Source: Enterobacteriaceae endosymbiont of Donacia marginata (GTDB lineage Bacteria; Pseudomonadota; Gammaproteobacteria; Enterobacterales; Enterobacteriaceae). Taken from it: 46,023 nucleotides of DNA. The notes beneath the pieces were generated by a model. The model saw nothing but the letters and a program-made list of their open reading frames with translations, ran no database searches and was not told the DNA's origin. The stretch's first letter is position 1, and every line of letters begins with the position of its first letter. Position numbers and translations under genes: made by a program. The stretch lies in the NCBI RefSeq assembly GCF_012567685.1, contig NZ_CP046184.1, forward strand, positions 202,287 to 248,309. Reading direction: 5' to 3'. Below, piece after piece: positions 28,090 through 37,616 of this stretch.

Positions 28090-28277
28090 ATATTATTTCT
28101 CATTTATATTTATTATAATATTATAAACTGAATAATTAAATAATATTTTTTTATTTTATAATAAAAAATTAATATTGAAAATATTTTTTTAATAAAAAAT
28201 TTTTTATAAAAAATATTGTTTTTTTAAAAAAAACATTTATTATTAAAATAAATATTTTAATAATTTGTTTATTAATT

Positions 28278-28853
28278 ATGTTACAAATAACACAATCAGC
28301 ACAAGAATATTTTTTAAAATTATTATCTAAAAAAAATAAAAATATATGTATTAGAATTTCAGTTTTAATTAAAAATAATATATTTAAAGGAAATGTTTCT
28401 TTTTGTAATATACAAAAAATTAAAAATAATGATATTAAATTAAATTTTAAAAAACTAAATATATTTGTAGAATATAGTAGTTCTAAATTTTTAGAAGATA
28501 TAAAAATAGATTTTATAAAAAAAAAATTATCTACAAAATTAGAATTTATTATTCTAAATAATAAAAAAATAAAAAATATTAAAAATATAAAAAATCTTAA
28601 AAAAGATATTAATAATTTTTTGAAAAATATAATTAATCCCAAATTATTAAATCATGGAGGATTTATTATATTAAAAAATATAACAATTAATAATATTTTA
28701 TTATTAGAATTTCATGGTGGTTGTCAAGGATGTTCAATGAGTAATCATACGTTAAAAAATTGGATTGAAAAAGAAATAATATATAATTTTCCAAAAATAA
28801 AAGGAGTACTTGATGTAACATCTCATAAAAAAAATAAATTTTCTTATTATTAA
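28278..28853 (+). CDS. nfuA: Fe-S biogenesis protein NfuA
   Basis: NfuA carries and delivers [4Fe-4S] clusters; in E. coli it also renews the cluster of lipoate synthase. The length, 191 residues, equals E. coli NfuA. An N-terminal degenerate A-type domain (about 1-90, no cluster cysteines) is followed by an Nfu domain with Cys149 and Cys152 in GGCQGCSM, at the same positions as in E. coli. The ending FSYY matches HSYY. No ribosome site is obvious upstream. Divergent from suhB. Lipoyl-dependent AceF and SucB in this window give it plausible work here. Confidence 0.95.
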   Translation: MLQITQSAQEYFLKLLSKKNKNICIRISVLIKNNIFKGNVSFCNIQKIKNNDIKLNFKKLNIFVEYSSSKFLEDIKIDFIKKKLSTKLEFIILNNKKIKNIKNIKNLKKDINNFLKNIINPKLLNHGGFIILKNITINNILLLEFHGGCQGCSMSNHTLKNWIEKEIIYNFPKIKGVLDVTSHKKNKFSYY

Positions 28854-28971
28854 GTAAATAAATATATCATTTTTTATTTAAATATTTTATGATTCTTAAA
28901 ATATATACTTACTAATTTAGTAATATAAAAAATATTTATTTATTAAATATTTAAATAAGGAATAAAGATAT

Positions 28972-29862
28972 ATGCCAGTAATAGTTCCAAAACAATTACC
29001 TGCTATTAATTTTTTAAAAAAAGAAAATATATTTTTATTAATAAAATCTAAAAAATATCAAAAACATTCAAATTCATTAAAAATACTTTTTTTAAATTTA
29101 ATGTTTAAAAAAATTGAAACAGAAAATCAAATAATTAGATTATTATCTAATTCTTCTTTATTTATAGATTTATCATTATTATCTATACGAGATAATAAAT
29201 CATCTAATGATTTATCAATTAATCATATTAATAAATTTTATCTAAATTTAGATCAAATAGATAATAAATATTATGATGGTTTAATTATTACAGGTGCTCC
29301 TTTAGGATTAATTAATTTTACAGATATAAGATATTGGAAAGAATTTGTAAAAATTATACATTGGGCAAAAGAACATGTTAATTCTATTTTTTCTATATGC
29401 TGGTCTGTCCAAGCAATATTAAACATATTATATAATATACCAAAAAAAATTAATAAATCAAAAATTTTAGGTATTTTTAAGCATAAAATTTTATTAAAAA
29501 AAAATTTTTTAGTTCAAGGATTTGATGATTATTTTTTTGTCCCTCATTCTAGATATTCTGATTTTTCTTTAAATTTTATAAAACATTATACTGATTTTAA
29601 AATTATTTCTTATTCAAGGAAAGCTGGTGTGTATATTTTTTCAAGTAATGATAATAAATATATATTTATTACTGGTCATCCAGAATATGATGCTTTAACA
29701 ATAAATCAAGAATATTTAAATGATTTACAAAATGGATTAAATATTAATATACCATATAATTATTATCCTTTTAATAATCAAAAATTAATACCAAAAAATA
29801 ATTGGAGAAGTCATGGGAATTTATTATTTTTAAATTGGTTAAATTATTTATTTTATAAATAA
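28972..29862 (+). CDS. metA: Homoserine O-succinyltransferase
   Basis: MetA acylates homoserine with succinyl-CoA, the committed step of methionine synthesis. It has 296 residues (E. coli 309); the missing part is the C-terminal tail after the conserved WRSHGNLLFLNWLNY. The catalytic triad is visible: Cys143 in SICWSVQA, and His236 and Glu238 in TGHPEYDA, each one above the E. coli number. KKIETENQ near residue 46 is kept. AAGGA (28957-28961) precedes the ATG. I see no MetJ box-like AGACGTCT and no SAM riboswitch in the 113-base upstream spacer. Confidence 0.96.
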   Translation: MPVIVPKQLPAINFLKKENIFLLIKSKKYQKHSNSLKILFLNLMFKKIETENQIIRLLSNSSLFIDLSLLSIRDNKSSNDLSINHINKFYLNLDQIDNKYYDGLIITGAPLGLINFTDIRYWKEFVKIIHWAKEHVNSIFSICWSVQAILNILYNIPKKINKSKILGIFKHKILLKKNFLVQGFDDYFFVPHSRYSDFSLNFIKHYTDFKIISYSRKAGVYIFSSNDNKYIFITGHPEYDALTINQEYLNDLQNGLNINIPYNYYPFNNQKLIPKNNWRSHGNLLFLNWLNYLFYK

Positions 29863-29913
29863 AAATATTTTATATAATTTTTTTAAAAATATTTAATTTT
29901 ACAAGGAGTTTAA

Positions 29914-31668
29914 ATGTTAACAACTAAATATTTATTTTTTACATCTAAAAATAAAATACTTGATAACAATATCAATAGTCATTCTTTAATGATTAAAGCA
30001 GGAATGATTAGAAAATTATCTTCAGGAATATATACTTGGTTACCTACTGGATTAAAAGTAATTAATAATTTTAAAAAAATAATACATTATTTTATGAAAG
30101 ATATAGGAGCAATAGAATTATTATTACCTATATTACATCCAAGTAATATATGGGAACAAAGTGGACGTATAAATGATTATGGTGATGAATTATTAAAAAC
30201 TTTAGATCGTAGAAAACATAGTTTTATTTTAGGACCTACTCATGAAGAAGTTATAACTTATTTAATAAAAAATGAAATTAAATCATATAAATATTTACCT
30301 ATTCACTTATATCAAATTCAAACAAAATTTAGAGATGAAATTAGATCACGATTAGGAGTTATACGTGCTAAAGAATTTTTAATGAAAGATAGTTATTCTT
30401 TTCATATGGATGATTTTTCTTTAAAAGAAACTTATAATATTGTACTAAAAACTTATAAAAAAATATTTAATATTATTAATATAAATTTTTTAGTTAAAAA
30501 AGCAGATAATAATGTTATTGGAGGTGACATTTCTCATGAATTTCATATTTTTTCTCAAAATGGAGAAAATTCAATTTATTTATCTAAAGATAAAAAATTA
30601 TTCTTCAATAAAAAATTAGGAGAATATTTTATTTATAAAAAAAATAATATAAATAAAAAAAAAATTCTTAAAAAAAAAATATTAAATTTAAAAAATTGTT
30701 TAAACTATGAAAGTTTAGCTAAAATTTGTAATTCATCAATAAAAAATATTATTAAAACAAATATTATACAAACATCGGATAAAATAAATCCTTTTATTGC
30801 TTTATTAATAAGAGCTGATTATAAATTAAATTTACATAAAATTAAAAAAATTAATAATAAAATAATTAAAATTTTATCAGAAATAGAAATAAAAAAATTT
30901 TTTAACATAAATATAAATTCAATAGGACCTTTTAATTTAAAAATCCCTATTATTGGGGACTATTCTATAGTTAATATGTATAATTTTATTATAGGCGCTA
31001 ATATTAAAGACAAATATTTAATTAATATAAATTGGAAAATAAATTTACCTATACCTTCTAATATTCAAGATCTTCGGGGTATAACTAAAAATAATTTAAT
31101 GCTAGACAATAAAAATTTAGTAAAAATTAAACGTAGTATTGAAATAGCACATATTTTTCAAATTGGTAAAAAATATTCCAAAATAATGAATGCATATCTT
31201 TATGATAAAAATAAAATTAAAAAACCAATATATATGGGTTGTTATGGAATTGGTATTTCAAGATTAATTGCAGCTATAATAGAACAAAATTACGATTCTC
31301 AAGGGATTTATTGGCCAAATTCATTATTAGCTCCTTTCTTAGTAGCAATTATTCCAATTAATATAAATAAATATTTTATAGTTGAAAAATATTCTTTCTT
31401 ACTTTATAAAAAATTTAAATTATTAGGAATCAATGTTATTCTTGATAACAGAAATTTAAATCCTGGTGCTATGTTTGCTGATATAGATCTTATTGGTGTC
31501 CCACATATCATAATTATTAATTATGATAATATTCTTGGTAAGAATATTGAATATAAAGATAGAAAAACAGGACTCAAAAATATTATTTCTATTGATTTAA
31601 TTGTTGATTTTATTTTTAACAAAATTAAACTAAATAAATGTTTTAATATATTTTTTTCCAAAAGATAA
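29914..31668 (+). CDS. proS: Prolyl-tRNA synthetase
   Basis: ProS charges tRNA-Pro. It is the bacterial long form: 584 residues (E. coli 572). The class II core shows AGMIRKLSSGIYTWLPTG, LGPTHEEVIT, motif 2 in FRDEIRSRLGVIRAKEFLMKD and motif 3 in GCYGIGISRLIAA. The editing insertion occupies about residues 220-400, including a GPFNLKIPIIGDYS segment, so mischarged Ala-tRNA-Pro could still be cleared. The anticodon-binding domain ends the protein. AAGGAG precedes the ATG. Its last 26 bases overlap the end of tilS on the other strand. Confidence 0.97.
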   Translation: MLTTKYLFFTSKNKILDNNINSHSLMIKAGMIRKLSSGIYTWLPTGLKVINNFKKIIHYFMKDIGAIELLLPILHPSNIWEQSGRINDYGDELLKTLDRRKHSFILGPTHEEVITYLIKNEIKSYKYLPIHLYQIQTKFRDEIRSRLGVIRAKEFLMKDSYSFHMDDFSLKETYNIVLKTYKKIFNIININFLVKKADNNVIGGDISHEFHIFSQNGENSIYLSKDKKLFFNKKLGEYFIYKKNNINKKKILKKKILNLKNCLNYESLAKICNSSIKNIIKTNIIQTSDKINPFIALLIRADYKLNLHKIKKINNKIIKILSEIEIKKFFNININSIGPFNLKIPIIGDYSIVNMYNFIIGANIKDKYLININWKINLPIPSNIQDLRGITKNNLMLDNKNLVKIKRSIEIAHIFQIGKKYSKIMNAYLYDKNKIKKPIYMGCYGIGISRLIAAIIEQNYDSQGIYWPNSLLAPFLVAIIPININKYFIVEKYSFLLYKKFKLLGINVILDNRNLNPGAMFADIDLIGVPHIIIINYDNILGKNIEYKDRKTGLKNIISIDLIVDFIFNKIKLNKCFNIFFSKR

Positions 31669-32977
31669 AAAAATTATCTTTTTTAAAAATACTTGCTATA
31701 CCCTCTTTGGTAACTAATTTATGTTCTAATTCTGCAATTAGTATATTATTATAAAATAATAATGGGATTTGGTCTCTTTTCCATTTAGGAACAGATAACT
31801 TTTTCCATATATAATTAATATTTTTTTTATTTTTAATTCCATTAAAATAACATTTTTCTGAAATATTAAATCTTATATATATAATTTCATTATTATGTGG
31901 TTTTCTAATATATATTGATTCTTTTTTATAATTTAAATTAAGATTTAATATTATTAATTTTCCTAATTTATTAGGTAATATAAGAGGGATATTAATATTA
32001 TCCCATACTAAAATAGTATTTTTTTGTAGATTAGGAAAATATTTTATACAATATAAATAATTTTTATATTTACGAATAATATATTGTCCAATTTTAATTT
32101 GAGGAGTATTATGATTTTTACAACAAACAATTTCATTCCATATAATGGATAATATTTTTCTAGAAGGCATATAATAATATTTATTATATTCTATCCATTT
32201 TCTCATAATAAAATTTCTTTTTATTATATTAAAATTATATAATGGTTTAATAAATAAACTATTATCTTTTTGTATTAATTTAATTAATATTGGATTTATT
32301 AAATCTGTTAATAATTCTTCTTGTTCTTTATAATTTTGTATAGATCTAATAACTGCATTTTTAAAAAACGGCCATCTAGTAGTTATTTTTGGTAAAATAA
32401 TATTACGTAAAAAATTACGATCATATTTTATATTTTTATTACTAGGATCTTCTATCCATTTTAATTTTTTTTTTATAGCATAACAAATTATTTGTTTTTT
32501 ACTTATTTTAAGTAATGGACGAAATAAAATTAAATTATCAAAAATTTTAATTTTAGATATTCCTGATAATCCTTTTGGCCCACTCCCTCTTTTTAAAAAT
32601 AAAAAAAAATTTTCACATTGATCATCTAAATGATGAGCTGTAACTAAAATTTCATTTTTATATATAATATTTTTAAAAATTTGATACCTTTTTTTTCGTG
32701 CATATTGTTCTATATTGTTTTTATGTTTAATATATATATTTTTATATATAAAAGATATATTCCATTTTTTACATTGCAAAAAACATTGTTTCATCCAAAA
32801 CGTTGATTTATAATTTAAATTATGGTTAATATGAATAGCCCTTAATAATAAGGAATATTTATTTCTTAATTTAAATAAATTATATAGCAAAACTGTAGAG
32901 TCAATACCTCCACTATATGCTATTAATATTTTTTTATATTTATATAATATCTCTTGTGTTTTTTTTTCTATTAACAT
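31643..32977 (-). CDS. tilS: tRNA(Ile)-lysidine synthase
   Basis: TilS attaches lysine to C34 of the CAU-anticodon tRNA-Ile so that it reads AUA, a codon used heavily in this A+T-rich genome. It has 444 residues (E. coli 432). The N-terminal PP-loop ATPase has YSGGIDS (SGGIDS at 22-27), then HINHNL, ARKKRYQIF, TAHHLDDQCENFFLFLKRGSG and RPLL. The C-terminal substrate-binding domains are divergent but present, ending IPLLFYNNILIAEL. It ends the rpsB-to-tilS series and overlaps proS tail-to-tail. Confidence 0.95.
   Translation of the reverse strand: MLIEKKTQEILYKYKKILIAYSGGIDSTVLLYNLFKLRNKYSLLLRAIHINHNLNYKSTFWMKQCFLQCKKWNISFIYKNIYIKHKNNIEQYARKKRYQIFKNIIYKNEILVTAHHLDDQCENFFLFLKRGSGPKGLSGISKIKIFDNLILFRPLLKISKKQIICYAIKKKLKWIEDPSNKNIKYDRNFLRNIILPKITTRWPFFKNAVIRSIQNYKEQEELLTDLINPILIKLIQKDNSLFIKPLYNFNIIKRNFIMRKWIEYNKYYYMPSRKILSIIWNEIVCCKNHNTPQIKIGQYIIRKYKNYLYCIKYFPNLQKNTILVWDNINIPLILPNKLGKLIILNLNLNYKKESIYIRKPHNNEIIYIRFNISEKCYFNGIKNKKNINYIWKKLSVPKWKRDQIPLLFYNNILIAELEHKLVTKEGIASIFKKDNFFIFWKKIY
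31660..31682 (+). terminator. Terminator-like hairpin at the proS/tilS convergence
   Basis: AAAAGATAA and TTATCTTTT pair as a perfect 9-base stem around a 5-base A loop, and more T residues follow on the plus strand. The proS stop codon (31666-31668) is inside the left arm, and the whole element lies within the last codons of tilS. It looks like a factor-independent terminator for proS. Confidence 0.55.
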
Positions 32978-33015
32978 ATTTTAATATTTTATATTAAAAT
33001 TTAAATAATAAAATT

Positions 33016-36000
33016 TTAATTAAATTCTAGTTTAATATTATTATCTAATAAATTAATAAATTTATCAAAATTATTTTCTTCGATAGAAAGAAAATAAGAT
33101 TTTTTATAAAAAATTTTATTTTTAATATTGGAACTTTTATAAAAAAAATATATTGGTATATTTTTTATATTTTTTTTTTTAAAAAATAAAATTTTTTTTA
33201 AATTTTTTAAAAAAAACATATTTTTTAAAATTTTTTTATTTATAAAAATAACGTTTATACTATTTAAGTATTTTTTTCTAGCAGTTGTAATTTTTAAAAT
33301 ACTATTAGCATCACAAATAAATAATTTTAATAAATTATTAAAGTATAAAATTCCATTTATTATAATAATATTATTTAATATAATAATATTATTATTATTT
33401 ATCATATCTAATGATAAATGTATTTCAATAATATCAGAACTATCATCTAGATCAAAAAAAAGAAATTTTTGTTTTTTCGTATTATAAAAAGTACGTATAT
33501 TACTAATAATACCCCCTATTGTTATTCTTTTAGGTATTCTATTAGTTTTTTTAAAATTAATAAGATTATTTTGTATATTATTTTCTTTTGTATAGAATAA
33601 AATTTCTTTTAAATATCCTTTTAATGGATGGCCTGTTAAATAACAACCTAAAATATTTTTTTCCTTTATAAGGATATTTTTTTTAGTCCAAAATAAGTTA
33701 ATATTATTATCAAGATATTTATTATCTTCTAATAAGACTTTATTTTTTTTATTAAAAAAATCTATCTGTCCTGTTTTTTTTTCTTCTAAATATTTATTAA
33801 TAATTTTTGTAATTTTTTCTAAATTATTTATTAATAATCCTCTGTTAAAATTAAAATCATCTAATGATCCAGATAATATTAATACTTCTATAACCCTTTT
33901 ATTTATTTTTTTAAAATTAATTTTAGTAAAAAAATCAAATATAGATTTAAAATAACCATTTTTTTTTCTAGCTTTAAGGATATTATAAGCTTGTTGTTGC
34001 CCAATACCTTTAATAGCTCCTAATCCATATATTATATTACCATTTTTATCTACATGAAATTTATATAAGCTATTATTAATATTAGGTGGTAAAATATTAA
34101 TTTTTAAATTTTTACATTCATTAATTAAATAAATAATTTTATTTATATTATCCATTTCTGATGTTAAAACAGCAGCCATAAATTCAGAAGGATAATATAA
34201 TTTTAACCATAAAGTTTGATAAGATATTAAAGCATATCCGGCAGAATGAGATTTATTAAAACCATATGAAGCAAACTTTTCTAAAAAATCAAAAATTTTC
34301 ATAGATAAGGTAGTATTAATTTCTAATTTTTTTGCACCATATAAAAACCGCTTTCTTTGTTTTTCCATTTCTTTATGTTGTTTTTTACTTATTACTCTTC
34401 TTAAGATATCTGCCTCTCCTAAACTATATCCTGCTAGTACTTGGGCTATTTTCATTACTTGTTCTTGATATAAAATAACTCCATAAGTAGATTGTAATAT
34501 TGGTTTTAGTTTTTTATGTTGCCAATTTTTATCAGGATATGAAATAATTTCTTTCCCATGTTTGCGATTAATAAAATTTTCAACCATACCTGATTGTAAG
34601 GGTCCTGGTCTAAATAATGCTAATAATGCAATTAAATCTTCAAAATTATCTGGTTTTAATTGTTTAATTAATTTTTTAATACCTTTTGATTCTAATTGAA
34701 ATATACCCGTAGTCTTAGCTAATTTTAAAAAATTAAAAATTTTTTTATCATCTAATATAATATTATTAATATCAATTAATTTTTTATTGTCTTTAATTAA
34801 TTTTTTATTAATCATATTTACAGAATGATTAATTACAGTTAAAGTTCTTAATCCTAAAAAATCAAATTTTACTAAACCAATTTCTTCTATATCATTTTTA
34901 TCAAATTGAGTAACTATATTTTCTCCATTATAATCACAATATATAGTTGTATATTTTATAATATTATCAGGGGATATTACAATACCCCCTGCATGTTTAC
35001 CTATATTTCTTATTGTGCCTTCTAATTTTATAGAAGTAATAACTAATTCTTTTATATTATTATCTGATTTATATAAATCAGATAATTTTTTATTATTCAT
35101 AAATGCTTTTTTTAGATTAATACCTAAATCAAAAGGAATTAATTTTGAAATACGATTAATAAAATCGTATGGATATCCTAAAACTCTACCTACGTCTCTT
35201 ATCACAGATTTTGCAGTCATAGTTCCAAAAGTTATAATCTGGAATACTAATTCTTTGCCGTATATTTCTTTTACATGATTGATAACTAAATCACGTTTTT
35301 CCATACAAAAGTCAATATCAAAATCTGGTAATGATATTCTTTCCATATTTAAAAATCTTTCAAAAATTAAATCAAATTTTATAGGATCTAAATTAGTAAT
35401 ATCTAAAACATAAGCTACTAATGAACCAGCTCCAGATCCTCTTGCAGGCCCAACTGGAATATTATTTTTTTTTGCCCATTTGACAAATTCCATAACTATA
35501 AGAAAATAACTAGGAAATCCCATTTTATTTATAATATTTAATTCATGATTTAATCTTTTTTGATAGATATTTTTTTTTATTTTAAATAAATTTGATTCTG
35601 GATATAAAATTTTTAATTTTTTTTCTAAACTTATATAAGATTTTTTAACAATATATTTTTCAGGAGAGATATTTTTTTTTATATAAAATTTTGGTAAAAA
35701 ATATTTACCAAATGATAAAAAAACATTACATCTTTTAGATATTTCTACACTATTAGATAGTGCTTCAGGAATATCTTTAAATAAAGAACACATTTCTTCT
35801 GTATTTTTCAAAAATTGTTCTTTATTATAAAGAGATTTTTTATTAATTTGATTTAAGTTATATCCCTTATTAATTGCAACTCTTATCTGATGATGATAAA
35901 AATCTTCTTTATTTAAAAAACGTACATTATTAGTTGCTACTATAGGAATAGAAAAATACTGAGATAGTTTTAATATTGAATTAATATAAATTTCTTCGTT

Positions 36001-36537
36001 ATCATAATTAGTTCTGGTTATTTCAAAATAAAAACAATTATAAAAATATTTTTTAAAAAAATTAATTATTTTATTTATTAGAAAGAAATTTTCTTTTAAA
36101 ATATTTATTCCTATTTCTCCTTGTAAACTTCCAGATAAAATAATTAATCCTTTATTATACTTTTTAAGTAAATTATAATTAATAACAGGTCCTAAATCAT
36201 CATTATAACCATCTTTATAAGCATAAAAAATTAATAATTTAATATTTTGTAACCCAATATTATTCATTGCCAATATAGTTAATATTGAATATTTATTAGA
36301 ATTAATGTTTTCAAAATTTTTAATTTTTAAATCTACTCCAATAATAGCTTTTAATCCTAATTCATGAGCTATTTTATAAAATTTTATTAAACCAAATATA
36401 TTATTCAAATCAGTAATGGCTATTGCTGGCATATTTAATAATACGCTTTTTTTTAAGATTTGTTTGATTTTAGCTAGGCCATCTTTAATAGAATAATCAC
36501 TATGTACATGTAGGTGAATAAATTTTGGATAATTCAT
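33016..36537 (-). CDS. dnaE: DNA polymerase III subunit alpha
   Basis: DnaE is the replicative DNA polymerase. With the ATG at 36537 it has 1173 residues (E. coli 1160) and begins MNYPKFIHLHVHSDYS, matching the E. coli MSEPRFVHLRVHSDYS. The PHP domain is N-terminal. The palm contains PDFDIDFCMEKRD with two catalytic aspartates, GPARGSGAGSLVAYVLDI, and FDFLGLRTL with the third. TGQIDFF (QxDxF type) is a recognisable sliding-clamp-binding motif. An OB-fold region (RITIGGIISNIR) follows. Longer starts at 36564 (ATG) or 36582 (TTG) would overlap fabZ and lack support. The last 100 residues are divergent and Lys/Phe-rich. Confidence 0.96.
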   Translation of the reverse strand: MNYPKFIHLHVHSDYSIKDGLAKIKQILKKSVLLNMPAIAITDLNNIFGLIKFYKIAHELGLKAIIGVDLKIKNFENINSNKYSILTILAMNNIGLQNIKLLIFYAYKDGYNDDLGPVINYNLLKKYNKGLIILSGSLQGEIGINILKENFFLINKIINFFKKYFYNCFYFEITRTNYDNEEIYINSILKLSQYFSIPIVATNNVRFLNKEDFYHHQIRVAINKGYNLNQINKKSLYNKEQFLKNTEEMCSLFKDIPEALSNSVEISKRCNVFLSFGKYFLPKFYIKKNISPEKYIVKKSYISLEKKLKILYPESNLFKIKKNIYQKRLNHELNIINKMGFPSYFLIVMEFVKWAKKNNIPVGPARGSGAGSLVAYVLDITNLDPIKFDLIFERFLNMERISLPDFDIDFCMEKRDLVINHVKEIYGKELVFQIITFGTMTAKSVIRDVGRVLGYPYDFINRISKLIPFDLGINLKKAFMNNKKLSDLYKSDNNIKELVITSIKLEGTIRNIGKHAGGIVISPDNIIKYTTIYCDYNGENIVTQFDKNDIEEIGLVKFDFLGLRTLTVINHSVNMINKKLIKDNKKLIDINNIILDDKKIFNFLKLAKTTGIFQLESKGIKKLIKQLKPDNFEDLIALLALFRPGPLQSGMVENFINRKHGKEIISYPDKNWQHKKLKPILQSTYGVILYQEQVMKIAQVLAGYSLGEADILRRVISKKQHKEMEKQRKRFLYGAKKLEINTTLSMKIFDFLEKFASYGFNKSHSAGYALISYQTLWLKLYYPSEFMAAVLTSEMDNINKIIYLINECKNLKINILPPNINNSLYKFHVDKNGNIIYGLGAIKGIGQQQAYNILKARKKNGYFKSIFDFFTKINFKKINKRVIEVLILSGSLDDFNFNRGLLINNLEKITKIINKYLEEKKTGQIDFFNKKNKVLLEDNKYLDNNINLFWTKKNILIKEKNILGCYLTGHPLKGYLKEILFYTKENNIQNNLINFKKTNRIPKRITIGGIISNIRTFYNTKKQKFLFFDLDDSSDIIEIHLSLDMINNNNIIILNNIIIINGILYFNNLLKLFICDANSILKITTARKKYLNSINVIFINKKILKNMFFLKNLKKILFFKKKNIKNIPIYFFYKSSNIKNKIFYKKSYFLSIEENNFDKFINLLDNNIKLEFN

Positions 36538-36542
36538 ATTTT

Positions 36543-36983
36543 TTATTTTAAAATTTTCATACATATTATTTTTGATTGACAAATAATTTTATTATTAATT
36601 TTTGCTGTGTTATTAAAAAATATTAATGAATTTTTTTGTTTTTCTAAATTACTTTCTATCATTATTTGATCTCCAGGAAAAGCTGGTTTTTTAAAACGTA
36701 CTTTATCAATACCAGTAAGATAATAAAATATGTTTTTTTTTAATTTTTTATTATTTATACTTTTATATAATAAAAGTACTGAAGTTTGTATCATAGATTC
36801 TAATAATAAAACTCCTGGATAAATTGGATTTTGAGGAAAATGCCCTTGAAAATAAGGTTCATTTATAGAAATATTTTTTATAGCATTTAAAAATGTAAAT
36901 TTTTTAAATGCTATAATACGATCTACTAAAATAAAGGGATATCTATGTGGTAAATTAGATAATAATTCATTAATATCTGACAT
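36543..36983 (-). CDS. fabZ: 3-hydroxyacyl-ACP dehydratase FabZ
   Basis: FabZ dehydrates 3-hydroxyacyl-ACP in fatty acid elongation. It has 146 residues (E. coli 151). The hot-dog fold signature LPHRYPFILVDR is near the start, and the catalytic His and Glu are in YFQGHFPQNPIYPGVLLLES. DKVRFKKPAFPGD is also kept. In E. coli it lies between lpxD and lpxA; here both are gone and skp and dnaE are its direct neighbours. It also makes the branch-point substrate family for lipid A, but fatty acid synthesis alone would explain its retention. Confidence 0.96.
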   Translation of the reverse strand: MSDINELLSNLPHRYPFILVDRIIAFKKFTFLNAIKNISINEPYFQGHFPQNPIYPGVLLLESMIQTSVLLLYKSINNKKLKKNIFYYLTGIDKVRFKKPAFPGDQIMIESNLEKQKNSLIFFNNTAKINNKIICQSKIICMKILK

Positions 36984-37058
36984 ATTATTTTAATTATTTT
37001 AATAAAGATAAATTTATTATATAATTTTTTTGTAATTAATCTATTTAAACTTTCTTTA

Positions 37059-37577
37059 TTAAAAAGAAAAAACATTCTTTTGTTGATTTGCTAAATCAAT
37101 TACATCATTTGTAATATCTTTAACATTTTTCATATAAGCTACAGCAGAAGCATCTAATACAAGATTATATTTACCTTTTTTTGCAATAATATTAATTAAA
37201 TTATATATAAAAATTAATATTTTATTACGTGCTTGTTCTTGTTTTTGAGCATTTTTTTTTGTAAAAAATTTTATTTTTTTTAATAAAATATTTTTATCAT
37301 ATAAAATCTCTTTTTTTATTATTTCTCTATCTTTTTTTGATAATTTTGTATTTTTTAATTTTTCAATTTTAGATAAAAATATTTTTTTCATTTTTTCTAT
37401 TTCTAAAAAATCAGAACGTAATTCTTGCTCTAATTTTTTAGACATATTATTTTTTTGAGGTATTGCATAAAAAATTTTTGCAATATTAATTATTACTATT
37501 TTAGAACAACAATAAGCATTGTTAAAAGGGACAATTAAAATTGTCATCAATAAGATTATTTTTAATAAATATTTCAT
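37059..37577 (-). CDS. skp: Periplasmic chaperone Skp (OmpH)
   Basis: Skp is a trimeric periplasmic chaperone that holds unfolded outer-membrane proteins on their way to BamA. It has 172 residues (E. coli 161). A signal peptide covers about 1-22. The body starts KIVIINIAKIF, continues with a long Lys/Glu-rich coiled arm (about 45-120) and ends with the conserved LVLDASAVAYMKNVKDITNDVIDLA. It follows bamA by 39 bases as in E. coli. lpxD, the next gene there, is missing. Confidence 0.94.
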   Translation of the reverse strand: MKYLLKIILLMTILIVPFNNAYCCSKIVIINIAKIFYAIPQKNNMSKKLEQELRSDFLEIEKMKKIFLSKIEKLKNTKLSKKDREIIKKEILYDKNILLKKIKFFTKKNAQKQEQARNKILIFIYNLINIIAKKGKYNLVLDASAVAYMKNVKDITNDVIDLANQQKNVFSF

Positions 37578-37616
37578 ATAATGATCTACTCCTATCTATT
37601 TTAATTAACAATTAAA

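Noticed and set aside
28217-28235. Perfect inverted repeat made of a T-run followed by an A-run in the suhB-nfuA divergent spacer
   Set aside because: The arms are almost pure T and A, which arises easily by chance in this composition. I see no further support for a terminator or operator.
28909-28923. Inverted repeat TTACTAA/TTAGTAA upstream of metA as a possible methionine operator
   Set aside because: It does not resemble the MetJ box, the arms are short, and such palindromes are frequent in these spacers.
36538-36582. Longer dnaE start at TTG 36582 or ATG 36564
   Set aside because: Both would overlap fabZ, have no ribosome site and add residues with no counterpart in DnaE. The ATG at 36537 fits the family.
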